DNA of 7,165 bases, from contig JAHIQC010000442.1 in the NCBI GenBank assembly GCA_018902765.1, forward strand, positions 1-7,165, given 5' to 3'. This document shows, piece by piece, positions 1 to 5,621 of this stretch. Origin of the DNA: Actinomycetota bacterium. Lineage in GTDB: Bacteria > Actinomycetota > Coriobacteriia > Anaerosomatales > JAHIQC01. Every line of letters starts with the position of its first letter. The stretch's first letter is position 1. Under the pieces are notes generated by a model. It saw only the letters and a list, made by a program, of their open reading frames with translations. It was not told the DNA's origin and ran no database searches. The position numbers and the translations under genes were made by a program.

Positions 1-1
1 A

Positions 2-22
2 CAAGCGCTCGAAGGGGACTGA
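2..22 (+). CDS. Possible 3' end of an upstream gene (partial)
   Basis: One frame at the left edge reads six sense codons (Q-A-L-E-G-D) and then TGA at 20-22, which overlaps the A of the ftsK ATG (TGATG). Such one-base stop/start overlaps are common between co-transcribed genes, and the other junctions here are equally tight, so this may be the tail of an upstream operon member. Six codons cannot identify a product, and an open frame this short can occur by chance. The GAAGGGG within it (11-17) probably doubles as the ftsK ribosome-binding site. Confidence 0.25.
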   Translation, partial: QALEGD

Positions 23-2271
23 TGGCGACAAAGGGCAACTCACGTACTACGCGTTCCAAGAGCCGTTCTACGAAAGGGCGGGGAAAGGGAGCGCATTCCT
101 CAACGTCCGTGCTGGATCAGGAGTCTCGTAACGACATTTACGGAGTCGTCCTGTCCGCGGTCGCCATCGCTATCGCTATCTCGCTGCTATCTCAGGGCAC
201 CGGCGCGATCGGCGCTGTGGTCGCTTCAGGTCTGCGAAGTGCTTTCGGTGTCGGCGCCTACATAGTCCCGGTGCTGACTCTGCTGTGGGGTGTGAGTTTC
301 TTCGTTCGTGCCTTTGCCATCTCTGAGAAGCGCGTGGGTGCTGGCCTGGGCGTCATACTCCTTTCTCTTATTTCGATTTTCGCCGTCAACGTCCCACTAG
401 CGTCCCAGTGGGAAGTCCTGACCGTGCAGACGCATGGCGGATTCACCGGAGCCGCTCTCGCTTGGGTTCTGCGGTCATTGGTCGGAGCTACGATCACATA
501 CGTTCTCTTGGGCGCGCTCATGTTGATCGGGTTGGTCGTTACAGGGCTCTCAATATCAGGAGTCGTCGAGTGGGTCTCCGGCATCTTCGCGGGGGCGCCG
601 GACGAGGACCCAGTGCGCGTCACGAGATCCCGAGCTCCTCGCACCATGCCTCTTATCGGCGTGGACGATCCCGATATCCCCGACATTGCGCGTTCCGAGC
701 CGGCCTCCAAGCGACGCTCGAAGTCGCCAGCCGAGGATCCAGAGTCGCGCAGAAAGACAGTCCCCGGGGTCGCCGCAGCGCCTCCGCGGTCAATGGAGGG
801 CTTTGAGTTGCCATCGCCTGAGACACTGAAGCAGACCTCAGAGGTGGCCAGCCGACATCGCACGTCCGACAAAGAGCTCAAGCGCACCGCGACATTGATC
901 GAGGACACGCTCGCGACCTTTGACGTGCCTGCACGAGTGATCGACTGGATTCCGGGCCCGACCGTCACTATGTTCGAGATCGAACTGCCGCGTGGGGTCA
1001 AGGTCAATCGAGTCACCACCCTGGCTGACGATCTCGCACTGTCCCTTGCAGCTCCGACTGTCCGCATCTTGGCGCCGATTCCGGGCAAGTCACTCGTGGG
1101 CATCGAAGTACCCAATGACATCCGAAGCACCGTGACACTGGGCGATGTTCTTTCCACAACGAGTGCCGGCGATGGCGGTCCCCTTCAGTTGGGGATAGGC
1201 AAGGACGTCTCGGGTGACAATGTCATCGCGGACCTGGCTTCCATGCCCCACCTACTGATTGCTGGCTCCACGGGAACCGGCAAGTCGGTGTGCATCAATG
1301 CGCTGCTCATGAGCATCTTGATGCGTGCGACTCCGAGTGAGGTTCGACTGATACTCATCGATCCAAAACGTATCGAACTGTCTTTGTACAACGAGGTTCC
1401 CCATCTCTATGTGCCGGTGGTAACCGAGTCCAAGGAAGCGGCAAGTGCGCTAGCCTGGGCTGTGAGTGAGATGGAGCGCAGACTCCGACTCTTGCAAAAG
1501 GCGGGCGTTCGCAATATCGCGATGTACAACACCATGGTGCATGAGAAGCGTCTGGACGAGGGCGTTGAGGCGCTGCCCTATTTGGTCATCGTGATCGACG
1601 AACTCGCCGACCTGATGATGGTGGCCGCCAAAGAGGTTGAGGATTCGATCTGTCGCATTGCCCAGCTTGCAAGGGCAGCAGGCATCCATCTGATCGTGGC
1701 CACACAGCGTCCTTCGACAGACATCATCACGGGCCTGATCAAGACGAACATAACAAACCGCATCGCGTTTGCGGTGGGTAGTAGTATCGACTCGAGGGTT
1801 ATTCTCGATCAGCCTGGCGCCGAGAAGCTCGTCGGTCTTGGCGATATGCTGTTCTCTGTGCCCGCATGGCCCAAACCCAAGCGGATTCAGGGAGCCTTCG
1901 TGTCAGAAGAGGAAATCTCTTCAGTGGTCGAACACCTCAAACAGCAAGCCGCACCCGACTACCACGAGGAGATTCTGCACCTCAAGGTGTCTTCGGTCGG
2001 CGGCGGCGTTGATACAGGCGATGATGATGATCCGCTGCTGTGGGACGCGGCCGACATCGCGGTCACGAGCGGAATCGGTTCCACCTCTTTGCTACAGCGA
2101 CGGCTCAAAGTCGGATACGCTCGAGCCGGTCGGATCATGGACATGCTGGAATCCAAGGGCATCGTAGGTCCGCCCGATGGCAGCAAGCCGCGCGACGTAC
2201 TCGTGGACATCGAGGACCTAGAGGCCCTCAAGGCGTTCGAACGCCAAGATCAGCTGGAAGGGGGGGAGTAG
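22..2271 (+). CDS. ftsK: DNA translocase FtsK/SpoIIIE
   Basis: Membrane-anchored, ATP-driven double-stranded DNA pump that clears or segregates chromosome ends through the closing septum. The 749-residue length is close to SpoIIIE and much shorter than E. coli FtsK, which has a long linker. A basic N-terminus (about 1-35) precedes roughly four hydrophobic segments (about 40-58, 65-98, 107-125, 142-175). A short charged linker (about 195-265) follows, then the alpha domain (about 280-370) with the typical PGPTVTMFEIE and APIPGKSLVGIEVPN stretches. The RecA-like motor has Walker A GSTGTGKS at 415-422, Walker B LVIVIDELAD with D526/E527, and ATQRPSTDIITGLIKTNI around 560-577. A C-terminal winged-helix gamma domain (about 670-735, TSLLQRRLKVGYARAGRIMD) would read oriented chromosomal sequences. 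ATG 22 is preceded by GAAGGGG at good spacing. All key motifs are intact. It ends in TAG directly against rodZ. Confidence 0.97.
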   Translation: MATKGNSRTTRSKSRSTKGRGKGAHSSTSVLDQESRNDIYGVVLSAVAIAIAISLLSQGTGAIGAVVASGLRSAFGVGAYIVPVLTLLWGVSFFVRAFAISEKRVGAGLGVILLSLISIFAVNVPLASQWEVLTVQTHGGFTGAALAWVLRSLVGATITYVLLGALMLIGLVVTGLSISGVVEWVSGIFAGAPDEDPVRVTRSRAPRTMPLIGVDDPDIPDIARSEPASKRRSKSPAEDPESRRKTVPGVAAAPPRSMEGFELPSPETLKQTSEVASRHRTSDKELKRTATLIEDTLATFDVPARVIDWIPGPTVTMFEIELPRGVKVNRVTTLADDLALSLAAPTVRILAPIPGKSLVGIEVPNDIRSTVTLGDVLSTTSAGDGGPLQLGIGKDVSGDNVIADLASMPHLLIAGSTGTGKSVCINALLMSILMRATPSEVRLILIDPKRIELSLYNEVPHLYVPVVTESKEAASALAWAVSEMERRLRLLQKAGVRNIAMYNTMVHEKRLDEGVEALPYLVIVIDELADLMMVAAKEVEDSICRIAQLARAAGIHLIVATQRPSTDIITGLIKTNITNRIAFAVGSSIDSRVILDQPGAEKLVGLGDMLFSVPAWPKPKRIQGAFVSEEEISSVVEHLKQQAAPDYHEEILHLKVSSVGGGVDTGDDDDPLLWDAADIAVTSGIGSTSLLQRRLKVGYARAGRIMDMLESKGIVGPPDGSKPRDVLVDIEDLEALKAFERQDQLEGGE
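2232..2245. repeat. Perfect 14-bp palindrome at the end of ftsK
   Basis: GGCGTTCGAACGCC equals its own reverse complement across all 14 bases. It lies within the last codons of ftsK, 26 nt before the rodZ GTG. As RNA it could fold only a short 5-bp stem with a TCGA loop, so as DNA it looks more like a possible dimeric-protein site than a terminator. No T-run follows. It may be chance within coding sequence. Confidence 0.6.
2256..2268 (+). promoter_or_regulatory. Ribosome-binding region of rodZ with a G7 run
   Basis: The purine block GGAAGGGGGGGAG immediately precedes the ftsK TAG stop (2269-2271) and the rodZ GTG (2272). GGAAGG lies 10 nt from the GTG, a reasonable Shine-Dalgarno spacing, while the GGAG copy is only 3 nt away. 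It also encodes the last ftsK residues, so ribosomes finishing ftsK could reinitiate here. The seven consecutive G bases (2260-2266) are a possible slippage or sequencing-error spot. Confidence 0.6.
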
Positions 2272-3081
2272 GTGTCTGACAGACTTGGGCCGTCTTTGGC
2301 TTCGGCCCGACGCAAGCTCGGCCGCTCCCTGTCCGAGGCCGAAGCAGCCACCAAGATCCGCGGCAAGATGCTCGAGGCTCTAGAGCGAGGCGAATGGGAC
2401 ATTCTGCCCAACGAAGCCTATGTCCGCGGGTACATCATCAGTTACTCGAAGTTTCTCGAAGTCGACCCTGCGCCCTTGCTCAAAATGTATTCCGAGGAGA
2501 CTGGGCATCTTACTAACCGCGAACGTATGCGACTGCCGGAGCAAGTCGTTCCTTCCCGTGAGCGAGCGCACCATATTCCGTGGCGCACAGCCGCCGTCAT
2601 TGCAGGAGCCGCGGCGCTGATTGCCATCGTGATCTGGGGAATCGGCCGTTTCTCATCGGGGCCCGAGCCGTTGCCGCCGGTTCCAAACTTGCCGGAGACC
2701 TCTGCGACCACACCCGCGTCCGAGCCAACTGTGGCAGTTCCTGCAGTGAGCACTGATACTCCACCCGCCGACGAGGGTTCCTCGGTCGTCGGAGATGCTC
2801 CTGTGGTAGGAGAGCCGTTCAAGCTCAAGGTCGATGTTGCGAGCGATGGAGCCTCATGGCTGCGCGTGACTATCGATGGACTCAAGGCCTATGAGGGAAC
2901 GCTTGCCGGAGGCCAGAGCAAGGAATGGGACGTCCAGGAGGAGGCCACGGTGAGAGTCGGCAAGCCGTCGTCGGTCACCGTTTCACGCAATGGGGAGACG
3001 CTCGCGATTCCCACGGCGGCTGAGACGCCGCAGATGACTATAACCGCCACGGACCCGGCACCCAGCAGCACCCAGCAATAG
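2272..3081 (+). CDS. rodZ: RodZ-like protein: HTH domain, one TM segment, DUF4115-type C-terminus
   Basis: RodZ proteins link the MreB cytoskeleton on the cytoplasmic side to the cell-wall machinery outside and support rod shape; the Bacillus relative is YmfM. The 269 residues show the expected order. An N-terminal HTH_25-type helix-turn-helix (about 1-80) carries SLSEAEAATKIRGKMLEALE and LPNEAYVRGYIISYSKFLEVDP. A basic stretch precedes a single transmembrane helix (about 104-124, from WRTAAVIAG). A Pro/Ser/Thr/Glu-rich linker (about 130-180) leads to an extracytoplasmic beta-rich domain (about 183-250) with WLRVTIDGLKAYEGTLAGG and VRVGKPSSVTVSRNGE, matching the DUF4115 pattern. GTG directly abuts the ftsK stop and has a G-rich Shine-Dalgarno. 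A plain Xre-like regulator is less likely because of the membrane anchor and C-terminal domain. MreB is not in the window, so a shape role is inferred from the family. Confidence 0.86.
   Translation: MSDRLGPSLASARRKLGRSLSEAEAATKIRGKMLEALERGEWDILPNEAYVRGYIISYSKFLEVDPAPLLKMYSEETGHLTNRERMRLPEQVVPSRERAHHIPWRTAAVIAGAAALIAIVIWGIGRFSSGPEPLPPVPNLPETSATTPASEPTVAVPAVSTDTPPADEGSSVVGDAPVVGEPFKLKVDVASDGASWLRVTIDGLKAYEGTLAGGQSKEWDVQEEATVRVGKPSSVTVSRNGETLAIPTAAETPQMTITATDPAPSSTQQ
2285..2310 (+). repeat. Inverted repeat / hairpin at the start of rodZ
   Basis: TTGGGCCG (2285-2292) can pair with CGGCCCGA (2303-2310) as an 8-bp GC-rich stem with one G-U pair and a 10-nt loop. It begins about five codons into rodZ. 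No T-run follows, so it is not an intrinsic terminator. A stem here could slow early elongation or initiation, but coding constraint alone could also produce it. Confidence 0.45.
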
Positions 3082-3124
3082 AGGTCGCCGTACGTGTCGG
3101 TGGTTCGGACTAGCATCTTCAGAA

Positions 3125-3135
3125 GAGAGAGGAAG
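3125..3135 (+). promoter_or_regulatory. Ribosome-binding site that fixes the yajQ start
   Basis: The purine stretch GAGAGAGGAAG ends 9 nt before ATG 3145. The alternative in-frame GTG at 3094 has no comparable site and would add 17 basic residues absent from the usual YajQ N-terminus. The site lies in the 63-nt rodZ-yajQ gap, the longest spacer in the window. I see no good -35/-10 pair there. Confidence 0.75.
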
Positions 3136-3144
3136 ATTCGGATC

Positions 3145-3642
3145 ATGGCCAAGGATCAAAGTTTCGACGTCGTCTCCGAGGTCGATATGCAGGAAGTCGA
3201 CAACGCTGTACAGCAGGCCGTAAAGGAACTCGTTCAGCGCTACGACCTCAAGGACACGGGATCGACCATCACGCTCGACAAGAGCGCAGCCACGATCGCG
3301 GTCACCGCTCCGAGCGATTTCATCGGCAAGCAGGTCATCGACGTACTGAGCACCAAGCTCATCCGTCGTGATATCGACCTGAAGGCACTGACATGGGGTG
3401 ACATAGAGGCGGCGTCCGGCGGCACGATCCGACTCTCTGGAAGCATTGTCAACGGCATCGAATCGGACCTGGCCAAGCGCATCAACAAAGACATCCGAGA
3501 TGAGAAGTTCAAGGTCAAAGTTCAGATCGAGGGCGAGAAGCTTCGGGTTTCCTCGGCAAGTCGTGACGCGCTTCAAGACGCCATCGCGTTTCTGCGCCAG
3601 AAGGACTACGGAATTCCGCTCCAGTACACGAACTACAGGTAG
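3145..3642 (+). CDS. yajQ: YajQ family (UPF0234/DUF520) nucleotide- or c-di-GMP-binding protein
   Basis: YajQ proteins are small cytosolic two-domain proteins with RRM-like folds. Members in Xanthomonas and Pseudomonas bind cyclic di-GMP and act with transcription factors, and others are reported to bind nucleotides or RNA. The 165 residues match the usual ~163. The N-terminal SFDVVSEVDMQEVDNAVQQA, the RYDLKDTGSTI stretch, the central ESDLAKRINKDIRDEKFKVK and the C-terminal LRQKDYGIPLQYTNYR are all family hallmarks. ATG 3145 was chosen over the in-frame GTG 3094 because it has the good ribosome-binding site and gives the family-typical N-terminus. The stop is 4 nt before the possible rimO GTG. 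Family membership is clear. The ligand and role in this organism are not shown, and no diguanylate cyclase or c-di-GMP phosphodiesterase gene is in the window. Confidence 0.95.
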   Translation: MAKDQSFDVVSEVDMQEVDNAVQQAVKELVQRYDLKDTGSTITLDKSAATIAVTAPSDFIGKQVIDVLSTKLIRRDIDLKALTWGDIEAASGGTIRLSGSIVNGIESDLAKRINKDIRDEKFKVKVQIEGEKLRVSSASRDALQDAIAFLRQKDYGIPLQYTNYR

Positions 3643-3646
3643 CCGC

Positions 3647-4993
3647 GTGGCCGAGAGCACCAAACCGGATCACATGGCGCGCGTTGCATTTGTCACTTTG
3701 GGCTGCCCCAAGAATGAAGTTGACTCCGATCGCATGATGGCAGCGGTGGAATCATCAACGCTTCTCTTGGTCGATGACATTGCAGACGCGGATGTCGTAG
3801 TCCTCAATACCTGCGGATTCATTCAAGATGCCGTCGAAGAGGGCGTTGAGGTGGCCATGGAGCTTGCCGCATGGCGCGACGCATTCCCGGATCGTAAACT
3901 CGTCATTGCCGGTTGCATGGTCAGCCGTTACGGTACCGATCTTGAGCAGTCACTCACGGAAGCCGATGCTTTCGTGCGGGTGTCCGATGAGGCAGGCATT
4001 GTTTCCGTTCTGGCAGAGGTAGTCGGCGGCGACGAGATAGCGCTGGCGTCGTCTACGCCTTCGGCTTCTGCCGATGAGCCCGTCGTGTCCCGCATGCCCG
4101 CAAGCGGACCATCCGCATACCTTCAGATATCAGATGGGTGCTTTCGTACCTGTACGTACTGCACAATTCCGTCGATTCGCGGCCCGTATCGCTCGCGTCC
4201 TTTACCAGAACTCCTGGACGAGGCTCGCTTTCTGATTGAGACTGGCGCTCGCGAGATCGTACTGATCGGGCAGGACACCTCGGCATGGGGTCGCGATCTG
4301 CCCGGGTCTGAAGTTCTGGCTGACGTGGTCAGTAGGCTCGCCGGGCTCGATGGGTTGAGCTGGTTGCGTGTCATGTACGTGCAACCGGATGGCGTCACTG
4401 ATGAGCTTTTGGCCGCCATGGCTGCTCAATCCAACGTATGCCGCTATCTAGACATACCACTCCAACATGCAAGCGCCGATGTTCTCAAAGCGATGCACCG
4501 TTCTGGTTCGTCAGCTCAGTTCCTCGGCATGCTTGAGCGGATTCGCTCTTACATGCCCGATGCGGTCGTGCGCACGAGTGTGATCGCCGGCTTTCCTGGT
4601 GAGACGAGTGCCGACGTCAACGAGTTGATCCGCTTCATCCAAGATGCTGGATTCGACTACGTCGGGGTGTTCCCGTATTCCCCTGAGGACGGGACTGTGG
4701 CCGCGACACTGCCGGGGCTTCCGGCCAAGCGGACTCGCATTGCGCGAGCACAGCGCCTGCGTGATGCGGCGGACAAGGTGGGCGTGGAAGCGGCGGCCGC
4801 AAGAATCGGTTCCGTGGTGGAGGTTCTGTCCGAGGGTGTGGACGAGGAAGGTGTCCCTGTGGGACGCTGGCGGGGCCAAGCACCCGAAGTGGACGGCATT
4901 GTTCTGCTGGATCGCGAGGTCGAGCCGGGCGATATTGTCGCGGCTCGCGTCATCGACACCCTAGGGTACGATCTCGAGGCGGAGGTTCTGTAG
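3647..4993 (+). CDS. rimO: Ribosomal protein S12 methylthiotransferase RimO
   Basis: Radical-SAM enzyme that adds a methylthio group to a conserved aspartate of ribosomal protein S12, using two 4Fe-4S clusters. Numbered from GTG 3647 (448 residues), the N-terminal methylthiotransferase domain has its three cluster cysteines at C20 (TLGCPKNEVDSD), C56 (LNTCGF) and C90 (IAGCMVSRY). The radical-SAM motif CFRTCTYC gives C165, C169 and C172. The following IPSIRGPYRSRP and GQDTSAWGRDLP are the RimO rather than MiaB versions, and YLDIPLQH and GFPGET are also present. A C-terminal TRAM domain starts near 387. The start is uncertain. GTG 3647 lies 4 nt after yajQ with AGG 7 nt upstream. ATG 3674 begins the conserved region directly (MARVAFVTLGC, 439 residues) but has almost no Shine-Dalgarno. 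The open frame also runs back through yajQ, but that part is not RimO-like. Confidence 0.95.
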   Translation: MAESTKPDHMARVAFVTLGCPKNEVDSDRMMAAVESSTLLLVDDIADADVVVLNTCGFIQDAVEEGVEVAMELAAWRDAFPDRKLVIAGCMVSRYGTDLEQSLTEADAFVRVSDEAGIVSVLAEVVGGDEIALASSTPSASADEPVVSRMPASGPSAYLQISDGCFRTCTYCTIPSIRGPYRSRPLPELLDEARFLIETGAREIVLIGQDTSAWGRDLPGSEVLADVVSRLAGLDGLSWLRVMYVQPDGVTDELLAAMAAQSNVCRYLDIPLQHASADVLKAMHRSGSSAQFLGMLERIRSYMPDAVVRTSVIAGFPGETSADVNELIRFIQDAGFDYVGVFPYSPEDGTVAATLPGLPAKRTRIARAQRLRDAADKVGVEAAAARIGSVVEVLSEGVDEEGVPVGRWRGQAPEVDGIVLLDREVEPGDIVAARVIDTLGYDLEAEVL

Positions 4994-4996
4994 AGT

Positions 4997-5614
4997 ATGG
5001 CAAGCATCCCATTGAACTGGGCGAATCGTGTCACCATAGCGCGCGCCGCGTTCATTCCAGTCGTGGTCGTCGTTCTGCTTGCACGGCTGCCCAACTGGGG
5101 GCCGTGGTGGGCTGCTGGCCTGTTCACTTTGCTGGCCGCAACCGATGCCGTCGACGGCTATCTGGCTCGATCTCGAAATGAGGTCACGAACTTCGGAAAG
5201 CTCATCGACCCTTTGGCCGACAAGCTCTTGGTGACGGCTGCTCTGGTCTCATTGGTGGAGTTGGGCAGCCTGCCCGCTTGGGTCGCGCTTGTGATCATTT
5301 CGCGTGAGTTCATTGTTACGGGACTGCGCATGGTCGCAGTAGCCGAGGGCCAGGTTATCGCCGCAGGGTCTTTCGGGAAATTCAAGACGGTGATGCAAAT
5401 CATCGCCATCGTCATGTTCATCGTGAAGGACTCGTCGCCTCTACTGCTGCTGGGTCAACCCCTAGCCGAAGCCTTTGGGGTTTTGAGTTGGGCCGTGATG
5501 ATCGGTGCTTTGGTCGCGACGGTGTATTCGATGATTGACTACTTCCACCATGCGCGTGATGTCATCGAACTGGCGGAGCCCGAGTCGGAAACACCCTCCG
5601 GCTCGGGAGAGTGA
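4997..5614 (+). CDS. pgsA: CDP-diacylglycerol-glycerol-3-phosphate 3-phosphatidyltransferase PgsA
   Basis: Integral membrane enzyme making phosphatidylglycerol phosphate and CMP from CDP-diacylglycerol and glycerol 3-phosphate, the committed step to phosphatidylglycerol and cardiolipin. The 205 residues are of normal length. The CDP-alcohol phosphotransferase signature is complete: D50, D53-G54, A57-R58, G67, D71 and D75 fit D-x2-D-G-x2-A-R-x8-G-x3-D-x3-D. Hydrophobic helices lie around 12-31, 36-55, 78-90, 94-112, 132-143 and 160-184. SREFIVTGLR (102-111) and GKFKTVMQ (127-134) are PgsA-like, which favours PgsA over other CDP-alcohol transferases. The ATG lies 3 nt after the rimO TAG, with GGAGG (4981-4985) inside the last rimO codons, 11 nt upstream, suggesting coupling. 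The acidic hydrophilic tail (from about 191) ends over a hairpin that overlaps the cinA ribosome-binding site. Confidence 0.95.
   Translation: MASIPLNWANRVTIARAAFIPVVVVVLLARLPNWGPWWAAGLFTLLAATDAVDGYLARSRNEVTNFGKLIDPLADKLLVTAALVSLVELGSLPAWVALVIISREFIVTGLRMVAVAEGQVIAAGSFGKFKTVMQIIAIVMFIVKDSSPLLLLGQPLAEAFGVLSWAVMIGALVATVYSMIDYFHHARDVIELAEPESETPSGSGE
5579..5607 (+). promoter_or_regulatory. 10-bp hairpin at the pgsA end covering part of the cinA Shine-Dalgarno
   Basis: CCCGAGTCGG (5579-5588) pairs with CCGGCTCGGG (5598-5607) along all ten positions, with one G-U pair and a 9-nt A/C-rich loop. The last three G bases of the 3' arm are also the first bases of GGGAGAG (5605-5611), the only good ribosome-binding site for cinA. 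The pgsA stop is at 5612-5614, so a ribosome finishing pgsA would open the stem. No U-run follows, so it does not look like an intrinsic terminator. The pairing is read from the sequence; a coupling role is inferred. Confidence 0.6.
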
Positions 5615-5621
5615 CCTTGTG

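Noticed and set aside
258..1157. Open frame of 299 codons on the minus strand, antisense to ftsK
   Set aside because: Its translation is low-complexity (rich in Ser, Arg, Thr and Pro) with no recognisable motif, and it lies wholly opposite the intact ftsK membrane and alpha domains. Long antisense frames are expected in G+C-rich coding sequence.
2255..2262. KOPS-like FtsK guiding octamer (TGGAAGGG against GGGNAGGG)
   Set aside because: One mismatch to an E. coli consensus that need not apply in this lineage; a single occurrence in a purine-rich ribosome-binding site carries no information without genome-wide skew.
3094..3144. Alternative GTG start for yajQ, 17 codons upstream
   Set aside because: No good ribosome-binding site, and the added basic residues do not fit the YajQ family; ATG 3145 has a clear purine-rich site.
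3082..3144. Possible promoter in the rodZ-yajQ gap (TAGCAT at 3111-3116 as a -10)
   Set aside because: Only four of six bases fit the consensus and there is no acceptable -35 hexamer 16-18 nt upstream.
3446..3646. Upstream extension of the rimO frame through the 3' part of yajQ
   Set aside because: The extra ~67 residues are Arg/Ser-rich and unlike any RimO N-terminus; the frame is simply open in yajQ by chance.
2983..3663. Open frame of 226 codons on the minus strand spanning the rodZ end, yajQ and the rimO start
   Set aside because: It covers all of yajQ, whose translation matches its family from end to end. The antisense protein shows no domain and no ribosome-binding site was evident.
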